Below, piece by piece: positions 17,874 through 25,700 of a DNA stretch of 64,000 nt (the first letter of the stretch is position 1; every line of letters starts with the position of its first letter). The DNA is from Anaerobaca sp035448545. Lineage in GTDB: Bacteria > Planctomycetota > Phycisphaerae > Sedimentisphaerales > Anaerobacaceae. The stretch covers positions 87,837 to 151,836 of the forward strand of contig DAOTJE010000009.1 of the NCBI GenBank assembly GCA_035448545.1. The letters run 5' to 3'. The translations under genes were made by a program, and so were the position numbers. The notes under the pieces were generated by a model. It was not told the origin of the DNA and ran no database searches. It saw only the letters and a program-made list of their open reading frames with translations.

Positions 17874-19427
17874 ATGAAAACCCAGACGCTCATCGCTATC
17901 CTGCTTCCAGCCATGATCGCAGGCAATCTGCCGGCGGGGACTTGTGGCGACTGTCACGCGCTCGAACTGACCGGCCAGAACCTGGCCGCCTGGGCCGGCG
18001 ACACCGGACAATGGGAGACTATCCGGGACGCGAGCCTGAGCCCCGACGATCCGAAGCGTCTGACCGGCCAACCAGGCGTCGGCGCGATCCTCAACGGCCC
18101 GGACGGACGGACGAAGCACCTGCTCAGCAAGCAGCAGTTCAGCGACGTCAGCGCGCATATCGAGTTCATGGTCGCAAAGGACTCCAATTCCGGCGTGTAT
18201 TTCATGGGCCGTTACGAGGTGCAGATCTTCGACAGTTGGCAGAAGAAGTCCGAGTACCCTGGCATCGAGTGCGGCGGAATCTATCAGCGATGGGACGACA
18301 GCCGCACGCCGCCGGGATTCGAGGGACATTCGCCTCGCGTCAACGCCTCGCGGCCGCCGGGGCAATGGCAGAGCTTCGACGTGGTGTTCCGCGCGCCGCG
18401 TTTCGACGCCGCCGGGCGCAAGATCGCCAACGCACGCTTCGAGAAGATCATCCATAATGACGTGCTCGTGCACGAGGACGTCGAAGTGACCGGGCCCACG
18501 CGAGCGTCCGCCTACGATGACGAAAAGCCGCTCGGTCCGCTGATGTTGCAGGGCGACCATGGTCCAGTCGCGTACCGCAACATCCGCCTGACCCCGGCCG
18601 GCGCCAATCCGTTCTTCGTGCTCGACAACGGTGTCGCAGACGAGAAGCATCAGACGCCGCAGGCCCAGGCGGAGTTGCTTGCGGAACTGGGCTATGCCGG
18701 CATCAGCATAGGACTCGACCAGTGTCCGTCTCTGACCGAGTTGCTCAGCGAGCTGGACCGGCGCAGCTTGCGGCTGTTCACCGTCTACGCGGGTGTCAAT
18801 ATCGACCCAGGCCAGGAGCCTTACAGTCCCGCATTGGCAAAAGCCATCGAGACGCTGGACGGACGCAATACGATCCTCTGGTTATTCATGCAGAGCCGGC
18901 AGCACGCGCCGTCGTCAACTTCCGGCGACGAGCGAGCCGTGGCGATCCTCCGCGAACTAGCGGACCGGGCCGCGAGGCACAAGCTGCGCATCGCGCTCTA
19001 TCCGCACCACGCCTTCTGGCTCGAACGGATCGAGGACGCGGTCCGCCTCGCGGACAAAGTCGACCGGCCCAACGTCGGCGTCACGTTCAACCTGTGCCAC
19101 TGGCTCAGAGTCGATCCAAACAAGAGCGCCGAGAGCCTTATCCAAGCCGCCATGCCCAGGCTTTTCGCGGTCTCGATCAACGGCGCCGATGCCGGGGGTC
19201 AGGACTGGAAGACCCTGATCCAGACGCTCGATCGAGGCACGTTCGACATGACCGCCTTCTTGCAGACGCTCGCCCAGGCCGGGTATACTGGTCCCATCGG
19301 GCTGCAAGCCTACGGCATCGGCGGCGATACCTACGACAATCTGAAACGGTCGATGCAGGCCTGGCGGCAATACTCGCGGGTTCTGCACGGAGACGTATCG
19401 CCGTTCGGGCAGCCGAAGAAGCAATAG
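17874..19427 (+). CDS. Secreted DUF1080 (3-keto-disaccharide hydrolase) fused to a TIM-barrel sugar isomerase/epimerase
   Basis: A 517-residue two-domain protein with a signal peptide (~1-25). Residues ~30-245 form a DUF1080 concanavalin-like domain: ELTGQNLAAWAG, then SNSGVYFMGRYEVQIFDS, GGIYQRWDD, GQWQSFDVVFRAPRF and GPLMLQGDHGPVAYRNIRL. Residues ~255-505 resemble an AP-endonuclease-2/xylose-isomerase-like barrel: GYAGISIGLDQ, ALYPHHAFWLE, VGVTFNLCHWLR and GYTGPIGLQAYG. DUF1080 members have been linked to hydrolysis or lysis of 3-keto-glycosides, and epimerase-like barrels often neighbour them; here they are joined in one chain. The upstream Gfo/Idh enzyme could make the 3-keto substrate. 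Confidence 0.85.
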   Translation: MKTQTLIAILLPAMIAGNLPAGTCGDCHALELTGQNLAAWAGDTGQWETIRDASLSPDDPKRLTGQPGVGAILNGPDGRTKHLLSKQQFSDVSAHIEFMVAKDSNSGVYFMGRYEVQIFDSWQKKSEYPGIECGGIYQRWDDSRTPPGFEGHSPRVNASRPPGQWQSFDVVFRAPRFDAAGRKIANARFEKIIHNDVLVHEDVEVTGPTRASAYDDEKPLGPLMLQGDHGPVAYRNIRLTPAGANPFFVLDNGVADEKHQTPQAQAELLAELGYAGISIGLDQCPSLTELLSELDRRSLRLFTVYAGVNIDPGQEPYSPALAKAIETLDGRNTILWLFMQSRQHAPSSTSGDERAVAILRELADRAARHKLRIALYPHHAFWLERIEDAVRLADKVDRPNVGVTFNLCHWLRVDPNKSAESLIQAAMPRLFAVSINGADAGGQDWKTLIQTLDRGTFDMTAFLQTLAQAGYTGPIGLQAYGIGGDTYDNLKRSMQAWRQYSRVLHGDVSPFGQPKKQ

Positions 19428-19453
19428 GTCCTACTGGACCGATAGGACCAATG
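19427..19453 (+). repeat. Short nonamer repeat after the DUF1080 fusion gene
   Basis: Three consecutive 9-base units, GGTCCTACT, GGACCGATA and GGACCAATG, share GGWCC at their start. The outer parts also form an inverted repeat (GGTCCTA with TAGGACC). The first base overlaps the last base of the preceding stop codon. Confidence 0.5.
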
Positions 19454-19472
19454 AAGAACCATAGAGCCGATC

Positions 19473-19775
19473 ATGCAAACGCTTAGATTGCTGTGCGATT
19501 ATTTTCCGACCGCCATCTTTACGGGTAGGTGCCTGGTGTTCATCAGCGAGGACTGGCGGGTCGAACTGACCGAACACAAGGACAGCGACTTCAGCCGGGG
19601 CTCGGCGCAGCCCTCGCTGATCCGCGTGCGTATCTTCAAGAAGGCCCTGAACGGCGAGTTCGTCCCGCACTTCTATGAAGATTTCCAACTGCATGTGCTG
19701 GGTGAATTGGCTGAGCAGATCGAGAAGTACGTCCAGTCGGCCATCGGCACGAATCTGAGAGAGAACGTCGAGTAG
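19473..19775 (+). CDS. Hypothetical protein, 100 residues
   Basis: A small protein with no recognised domain. It has a hydrophobic N-terminal start, then the charged segment EDWRVELTEHKDSDF, a strand-like LIRVRIFKK, and an amphipathic C-terminal helix (GELAEQIEKYVQSAI). It looks soluble and cytoplasmic. The codon use and GC pattern match its neighbours, and it is followed 46 bases later by the DUF167 gene on the same strand, so it is probably real. No function is proposed. Confidence 0.6.
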   Translation: MQTLRLLCDYFPTAIFTGRCLVFISEDWRVELTEHKDSDFSRGSAQPSLIRVRIFKKALNGEFVPHFYEDFQLHVLGELAEQIEKYVQSAIGTNLRENVE

Positions 19776-19821
19776 CCTGTCCGAGCCTCCGGCTCCGCCC
19801 ATCGCCACACTGCTAACCGCT

Positions 19822-20118
19822 ATGCCGCAACCGGAAATACAGGAAGACGAAGAGGGTGTGGTGCTGGTCGCCAAGATCGTGCCGGGCAGCAGCAAGACCG
19901 CCCTGGCGGGTCTGCTCGACCGGATGGTGAAGGTCAAAGTTGCGGCGCCGCCGGAGAGAGGCAAGGCTAATGACTGCCTGATCGCCTTCCTCGCCAAGCA
20001 GCTCGGCGTCAGGAAGAACGCCGTCCGCATCGTCGCCGGACAGACCAACCCCGTCAAGCACGTGAGGGTCGACGGGATCTCCGCTCAGACCTGCCGAGAG
20101 AAGCTGGGCCTGGGCTGA
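19822..20118 (+). CDS. DUF167/YggU family protein
   Basis: A 98-residue protein of the conserved UPF0235/YggU family, whose biochemical role is unknown. The pattern is typical: a strand VVLVAKIVPGSSKTALAG, then VKVKVAAPPERGKANDCLI with the family's PPxxGKAN motif, then LGVRKNAVRIVAGQTNPVKHVRV. The length matches the family. It lies directly before a convergent DUF1080-like lipoprotein gene with only 25 bases between their stop codons and no obvious terminator. Confidence 0.9.
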   Translation: MPQPEIQEDEEGVVLVAKIVPGSSKTALAGLLDRMVKVKVAAPPERGKANDCLIAFLAKQLGVRKNAVRIVAGQTNPVKHVRVDGISAQTCREKLGLG

Positions 20119-20143
20119 TCGGCCGAACCCGAGCGTCCCTGGC

Positions 20144-21004
20144 CTAAAAGATCGGGTCGGACAGCTTCGTGAGAAAAATATTGCGAACCGCGCCGGTTGT
20201 GACCCAGGTCGCGATGCCCAGAGGCCGGCACAGGTCCATCTCGGCCCGGATGCCGATCTTGCGGCCGGTCGTGTCGATGTCCACGAGCTGTTCGCCGTCC
20301 AGCCAGGCGGTGATGCGATTGGGGACGACGCGCAGACGCACGTGGTACCACGTCTGCTTCTTGAACGAATAGAACGTCGTCGTCGGGTTCTCGGAGGCGT
20401 CGTAATAGTCGATGTTAGACAGGCCGCAGAGCGTGCCCCCCCACCCACCAAGCACCAGCGTACAGGGCTTTTCACCCACGGGAAACGTCAGCGCGCAGAA
20501 GAAATCGTTCCCCTCGACACGCATCGCTTCGAGCGTAATCTCGTAATTCATGCGGATGACCGGACCGGTCCAGGTGATCCCGGTAGCGTAACTGCCCATT
20601 TCGAGGTAAATGGCCCCGTCCTTGACGTAGACATCGCCCTGCCCGCCGAAATCCGTCACCTTCCATTGCCCGAGGCTCTGTCCATCGAAGAGGCGGATCT
20701 GCTCACCCGGTCCCAGGTCGGCGATTTCCTCCGTCGGCGGCTCGGCCTTCTCGCCGGCGGCAGCGACGGCCTCCTCCGCGGCGGGAGCCGCCGCCTGTTC
20801 CGGCGCCGCCGGCATCACCGTTTCCGCCTTCTCGGCAACCGGTTCGGATGCCGGCTCCGAGACACCGCAGGTCCCCCGGCAGCCGGACAGCAGCCACAAC
20901 ACCGTCAACAAGGGTAGAAGCGGGGCAATCTCCCCCCGGTGTCCGCGGAAAAACTCGGTCCGAGAAGGTCCTCCGTGTCTGCGAGCCTGACGCTTGGCCA
21001 TCAT
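20144..21004 (-). CDS. DUF1080-like lipoprotein with acidic/alanine-rich linker
   Basis: An exported lipoprotein of ~286 residues. The start ATG at 21004 (or 21001) is 5 to 8 bases from AGGAGG (complement of 21010-21015); that site lies inside the longer reading frame, which rules out the ATG at 21025. A basic N-terminus leads into a hydrophobic stretch ending LLSGC, the lipobox. A low-complexity linker of Ala, Glu and Pro (~45-95) follows. The C-terminal ~190 residues form a concanavalin-like domain: IRLFDGQSLGQWKVTDFGGQ, then VKDGAIYLEMG, WYHVRLRVVPNRITAWLDG and RKIGIRAEMDL. It is a member or relative of the 3-keto-disaccharide hydrolase group; the substrate is unknown. Confidence 0.8.
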   Translation of the reverse strand: MMAKRQARRHGGPSRTEFFRGHRGEIAPLLPLLTVLWLLSGCRGTCGVSEPASEPVAEKAETVMPAAPEQAAAPAAEEAVAAAGEKAEPPTEEIADLGPGEQIRLFDGQSLGQWKVTDFGGQGDVYVKDGAIYLEMGSYATGITWTGPVIRMNYEITLEAMRVEGNDFFCALTFPVGEKPCTLVLGGWGGTLCGLSNIDYYDASENPTTTFYSFKKQTWYHVRLRVVPNRITAWLDGEQLVDIDTTGRKIGIRAEMDLCRPLGIATWVTTGAVRNIFLTKLSDPIF

Positions 21005-21250
21005 ATTGTCCTCCTGACAATTCAAAATCGTGTTGGATTAGCGTAAGCGGGCCGCTACAATTATGCAAGCGGCAATCGACAGGCGGAACGATTTCTCCGG
21101 TGGGTAGAACCCCTCAAGGCCGGAGAACTCCCGGCCGATAGAAGACGTATGAATAGACACGTGGAGAAGGCTGGACGCGATTGGCGGACTCCCGCCTCTC
21201 ACAGGCAATGGGGTGTCGTGGTTCACCTGCAAGGCAACCGAGAAGGGCCC

Positions 21251-23164
21251 ATGAAGAATACCCTCTGGACGGCGGCAGTTTGTCTGATGGTCATCCAGGC
21301 CGGTGCCCTGGCGCAGAGCACCCGGCTGGCCAACGCCGGCAAGGCCGGACTCTACGTCCGTTCGCTCGACGAGGTCCTGCGTTTGCAGGAAGACGAAATG
21401 GACCTGGCCACCGCCGCGCTGATCGCTTCGGAGTACTGGAGTGACATGGTCCATGGGCGTCGCTACCTCGAACAGCTCGACGCGATGGCCCTGGAGATTC
21501 GCGCGAGGCTCCGCCAGCAACGGCTCCAGGCGAACTACCGAGCCATCCCGGTCCTCAACGACTACCTGTTTCGTGAACTGGGCTTCAAGGCCATTCCCCG
21601 CGCCGACGATCCGAACGACCTGTTCCTGCACTCGGTCATGGACCGGCGTCAGGGGTACTGCCTGAGCTTGTCGGTTCTGTACCTGTCTTTGGCCGAGCGG
21701 ATCGGCCTGAAGGTCCACGGGGTGGTCGTTCCGGGGCACTTCTTCGTGCGCTTCGATGACGGACGGACCCGATTCAACATCGAGACCACCAGCGGCGGCG
21801 CAACGTCCACGGACCAGCACTACATCGAGAAGTTCGGCGTCCCCGACAACGGGCGCGGGACGATCTACATGAAGAACCTGACGAAGCTGCAAACACTCGG
21901 TTGCTTCTTCAACAACCTGGGCACCGTGTACAACGATATCGGTGATGCCGACACCGCCATGGTCGCCCTGGAGCGCGCCGTGGCAATCAACCCGACGCTG
22001 TCCGAGTCGCGGGCGAATCTCGGCAATGTCTACCTCGAGAAGGGCCGGACGGAAGACGCGCTGCGCCAGTACCAGGCCGCACTCGACCTCAACCCCAATG
22101 ACGCCAAGGCATACCACAATCTGGGCAACGGATACATGGAATACGATCGGCTTAACTACGCCGTCTCTTCCTATCGCCAGGCGCTGGCCCTGGACCCCAA
22201 CCTCGTCGACGCCTATCGGGGCCTGGCCCTGGTCTACGCCAAGCTCGAGAAATACCCAGAGGCGGCGCGCGAGCTGAAACAGGCCCTTCAGATCGCCCCG
22301 CAGGACGCCACCGCCCACGGCCAGCTCGGCGACCTCTACTACCGCGCGGGCAATTACGCCGAAGCTCTGGCGGAGTATCAGAGAGCCCTCAGCCTGGACA
22401 CGAAGAGCGCGGAGAGCCACTACGGACTGGCCCAGTGCTATCGGCAACTCGGCCAGAGGCAGAACGAGATTCAGGCCTACAAAGCGGCGCTGGCCTTGAA
22501 GCCGGACCTGTTGGCGGCGCTGGTCGACTTGGCCAATGCCTACGTCGATCTGAAAGATTTCGAGTCGGCGTTGCCCTACTGCCGGCGGGCGGCCAGCCTC
22601 GAGCCCGAAAACCCGACGTTCCAGGCGCAACTGGGCGATCTCTTCTGCCGTATCGGCGACAGCAAAGAGGCCGTCGCATCGTTCCAGAGGGCCCTGGCTC
22701 TCCGGCCCGACTACCCCGAGGCATATTGCGGACTCGCTCTGTGTTATCAACGCAGCGGTCGGACCACTGAGGCGATCCAGGCATACGAGTCCGCATTGAA
22801 GATCCGGCCCGATACGCTGATGGCCCTGGTGAACCTCGGCAACACCTATTTCGGTCAGGGTGACTATGATTCGGCCATCCGCTACTACCGTCAAGCCCTC
22901 GCGGTCCGTCCCAAGGATGCCTCCATTCATCACAATCTCGGCGCCGCCTACTCGAATAAGAACGATTATGCGCAGGCGGTCGAGGCGTACCGCCAGGCAG
23001 TGACGATCGATCCGAACTTCGGTGACGCGCACTACGGTCTGGCGTGCAGTCTTTACATGCTCGGGCAATATGACCTGGCGTGGAGTCACGTCAACACCGC
23101 CAAGCGTCTCGGCACGAGCGTCCCGGACGAGCAGCTTCGCGCCATGCAGAGCAAGGTCAGGTGA
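21251..23164 (+). CDS. Secreted SirB1-type transglutaminase-like domain protein with TPR array
   Basis: A 637-residue exported protein. ATG 21251 starts a clear signal peptide (ending near AGALAQS); the frame is open further upstream, but that part has no signal or binding site. Residues ~30-240 resemble SirB1_N, a transglutaminase-like fold: DYLFRELGFKAI, then DRRQGYCLSLSVLYLSLAER and VHGVVVPGHFFVRF, where Cys and His could form a catalytic pair. Residues ~250-630 contain about eleven tetratricopeptide repeats, each with the W/LG-Y-A-F/P pattern (for example ESRANLGNVYLEKGR and AKAYHNLGNGYMEYDR). It is probably a protein-protein interaction scaffold in the periplasm. Confidence 0.85.
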   Translation: MKNTLWTAAVCLMVIQAGALAQSTRLANAGKAGLYVRSLDEVLRLQEDEMDLATAALIASEYWSDMVHGRRYLEQLDAMALEIRARLRQQRLQANYRAIPVLNDYLFRELGFKAIPRADDPNDLFLHSVMDRRQGYCLSLSVLYLSLAERIGLKVHGVVVPGHFFVRFDDGRTRFNIETTSGGATSTDQHYIEKFGVPDNGRGTIYMKNLTKLQTLGCFFNNLGTVYNDIGDADTAMVALERAVAINPTLSESRANLGNVYLEKGRTEDALRQYQAALDLNPNDAKAYHNLGNGYMEYDRLNYAVSSYRQALALDPNLVDAYRGLALVYAKLEKYPEAARELKQALQIAPQDATAHGQLGDLYYRAGNYAEALAEYQRALSLDTKSAESHYGLAQCYRQLGQRQNEIQAYKAALALKPDLLAALVDLANAYVDLKDFESALPYCRRAASLEPENPTFQAQLGDLFCRIGDSKEAVASFQRALALRPDYPEAYCGLALCYQRSGRTTEAIQAYESALKIRPDTLMALVNLGNTYFGQGDYDSAIRYYRQALAVRPKDASIHHNLGAAYSNKNDYAQAVEAYRQAVTIDPNFGDAHYGLACSLYMLGQYDLAWSHVNTAKRLGTSVPDEQLRAMQSKVR

Positions 23165-23224
23165 CCTCGAACGGCCACGGCCGAGCGACCGCGCCGATTC
23201 GTACCGTACCGCAATGACAACGGA

Positions 23225-23857
23225 GTGTGCATCCGCACGGCAGAGGTGAACCGCAAGAACAACAAGCCGATCATCGGGATCGTCGGCGGAATCGCGTCGG
23301 GAAAGAGCGCCGTGGCCGCCCGTTTCGGCCAGCTGGGCTGCGCGGTCATTGACGCCGACGCCCTCGCCCGCGAGGCACTGGACCGCGAGCCGATTCGGCA
23401 GGCCGTCGTCGCGCGATTCGGCGCTGGGATTCTCGACGGTGTCGGGCGAATCGACCGTCGGGCACTGGCGAAGATCGTGTTCGCCGACGCGGCCGAACTC
23501 GAAGCACTGAACAGGATGGTCCATCCCTACGTCCTGCAGCGGACCGAGGAATTGATCGCCCAGCATCGGGCGGACCCGGCCATCCGGGCGGTGGTCCTCG
23601 ACATGCCCCTGCTGTTCGAGGTGGGCTGGGCCGACCGTTGCGACCGGATTGTGTTCGTCCAGTGCGACCCTGCCCGGCGGATCGAGCGGGCCCGCCGGGA
23701 ACGCGGCCTGGACGAGCAGGACGTCAAAAATCGTGAAAATTTTCAGATTTCTCTGGACACCAAAGCAGCCCTTGCCGATAATACCATTGACAACAATTCT
23801 GACTTCTCGGCATTAGTCAGGCAAATCGACTTGATCTTCTCTGAAATGACGAAGTAG
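23225..23857 (+). CDS. coaE: Dephospho-CoA kinase
   Basis: The final enzyme of coenzyme A synthesis, phosphorylating the 3'-hydroxyl of dephospho-CoA. The P-loop is GIVGGIASGKSAVAA, the substrate region IDADALAREALD, and the lid contains CDPARRIERARRERG. At ~205 residues it has the normal family length. The start is uncertain: a GTG at 23225 and a GTG at 23246 are both possible, with no clear ribosome binding site for either. The final ~100 bases are noticeably A/T-richer than the rest but keep the frame. It is 60 bases downstream of the TPR gene. Confidence 0.93.
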   Translation: MCIRTAEVNRKNNKPIIGIVGGIASGKSAVAARFGQLGCAVIDADALAREALDREPIRQAVVARFGAGILDGVGRIDRRALAKIVFADAAELEALNRMVHPYVLQRTEELIAQHRADPAIRAVVLDMPLLFEVGWADRCDRIVFVQCDPARRIERARRERGLDEQDVKNRENFQISLDTKAALADNTIDNNSDFSALVRQIDLIFSEMTK

Positions 23858-24075
23858 CGTGGTTCGTTCAAGAAGTTCGCGTGGTTTTGTTGTCCTCTTG
23901 AGCGGCGGGCGCGAGATCGCCTGATTCCTGGCTCAATTCCCGTAGAACCACGAAGAGAAGGTGGTCCACATTGATACGAGGGGTGTAACCCGCATCTGTG
24001 GCGGACAGGTTCTCACCTGCACAACCCGGCTCTGGGGGCGACCACGAAACTCGTGTGCGAGCAAAAGGAGTACAC

Positions 24076-25545
24076 ATGGCCAAGGCCAAAATGACCAAGA
24101 AGAAGAAATCGAAGAGGAAATCGGCTCCCGACCAGGATCCGACGGTCGACCAGGCCGAGGAGATGCCGACGGACGCCCCGGACATGGCCGATGACGAGAC
24201 GATACTGGCGGCCGAGCCGGTGGAGACAGAAGAGTCGGTGGACGAGGAATCCACACATGCCAAGTACGAGCGAATCAAGAAAGGGAACCTCTACCTGACC
24301 GACCTCCAGAAACTCACCGTCGCCGAACTGCACGAGATCGCCAAGAACGACGGCATCACCGAGTACAGCGCTCTCAAGAAGCAGGACCTCATCTTCCGCA
24401 TCCTCAAAGAGCGCATCCGTCAGAACGGGCTGATGTACGGCGAAGGCGTCCTCGAGGTCCTGCCGGATGGCTACGGCTTCCTGCGCAACCCCAGTTACAA
24501 TTACCTGTCCAGTTCCGACGACATTTACGTCTCGCCATCGCAGATTCGACGGTTCGGGTTGCGAACGGGCAACATCGTTTCCGGACAAATACGACCTCCA
24601 AAGGACTCAGAGAAGTATTTCGCTCTGCTCCGCGTCGAGGCGATCAACTACGAGAACCCGGATTTGCTCGCCGACAAGATCGTGTTCAGCGATCTGACGC
24701 CGCTGCATCCGGAAGAGCGTCTGATCCTCGAGACGACCCCGGACGAGCTGAACATGCGAATCATCGACCTGGTGACGCCCGTGGGCAAGGGCCAGCGTGG
24801 CCTGATCGTCGCGCCGCCGCGCACCGGTAAGACGATTCTGCTCCAGAAGATGGCCAACGCCATCACCACGAATCATCCGGAGGTCAAGCTCATCATCCTC
24901 CTGATCGACGAGCGGCCCGAGGAGGTCACGGAAATGGAGCGCAAGACGGGGGAGTCCGTCGAGGTCATCAGCTCGACGTTCGACGAGCCGGCGGCGCGCC
25001 ACTGCCAGGTGGCCGAGATCGTGATTGAGAAGGCCAAGCGTATGGTCGAGTACGGTCAGGACGTGGTCATCCTGCTCGATTCGATCACACGTCTGGCGCG
25101 TGCCTACAACAACGAGACGCCGCACTCCGGCCGCATCCTCACCGGTGGTGTGGACGCCGGCGCCATGCAAATGCCGAAGAAGTTCTTCGGTGCGGCTCGC
25201 AAGATCGAGGAAGGCGGCTCCTTGAGCATCTTCGCCACCGCCCTGATTGACACGGGCTCCAAGATGGACGAAGTCATCTTCGAAGAGTTCAAGGCGACCG
25301 GCAACATGGAACTGCATCTGGACCGGCGGTTGGTGGATCGTCGGGTCTGGCCGGCCATCGAGATCACCCGCAGCGGAACCCGACGCGAGGAGTTGCTGCT
25401 CGACCCGAAGGAACTCGAGCTGGTGTATCGCCTGCGAAGAGTCCTGAGCGATTTGAATCCGGTCGAAGCGGTCGAACTGCTCAAGAATCGCCTGGCCAAG
25501 ACCCGCAGCAACGCGGAGTTCCTGATGACGATGAATCTGGATTAG
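24076..25545 (+). CDS. rho: Transcription termination factor Rho
   Basis: A hexameric RNA-dependent ATPase that ends transcription. AAGGAG at 24065-24070 lies 5 bases before ATG 24076, so the longer frame starting at 23998 is not used. Residues ~1-70 are a Lys-rich then acidic extension not found in short Rho proteins. Rho_N follows (LTDLQKLTVAELHEIAK), then the cold-shock-like RNA-binding domain (GVLEVLPDGYGFLRNPSYNY), the Walker A loop VAPPRTGKTILLQ, Walker B QDVVILLDSITRLAR, and the Q- and R-loop region ending in DRRLVDRRVWPAI. The whole catalytic core is intact. A perfect intrinsic terminator follows. Confidence 0.97.
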   Translation: MAKAKMTKKKKSKRKSAPDQDPTVDQAEEMPTDAPDMADDETILAAEPVETEESVDEESTHAKYERIKKGNLYLTDLQKLTVAELHEIAKNDGITEYSALKKQDLIFRILKERIRQNGLMYGEGVLEVLPDGYGFLRNPSYNYLSSSDDIYVSPSQIRRFGLRTGNIVSGQIRPPKDSEKYFALLRVEAINYENPDLLADKIVFSDLTPLHPEERLILETTPDELNMRIIDLVTPVGKGQRGLIVAPPRTGKTILLQKMANAITTNHPEVKLIILLIDERPEEVTEMERKTGESVEVISSTFDEPAARHCQVAEIVIEKAKRMVEYGQDVVILLDSITRLARAYNNETPHSGRILTGGVDAGAMQMPKKFFGAARKIEEGGSLSIFATALIDTGSKMDEVIFEEFKATGNMELHLDRRLVDRRVWPAIEITRSGTRREELLLDPKELELVYRLRRVLSDLNPVEAVELLKNRLAKTRSNAEFLMTMNLD

Positions 25546-25641
25546 CGACGGCCTTGACGCCGCTGCCAGGCTGGTCCGGCGTGACTTGCCGACCGGGCCA
25601 AGCGGACCCTTTACAGCGGGGCTTCCACAAGGTAGCATGAG

Positions 25642-25673
25642 ATCCGGCAGGCATGGGCCTGCCGGATTTTTTT
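25642..25673 (+). terminator. Rho-independent terminator between rho and valS
   Basis: A perfect 11-base stem, ATCCGGCAGGC (25642-25652) with GCCTGCCGGAT (25657-25667), a 4-base loop and a run of seven T. This separates rho from valS, so valS needs its own promoter, which must lie very close to its start. Confidence 0.93.
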
Positions 25674-25700
25674 GTGCCGCACCTTTGAGTTGGGACCGTC

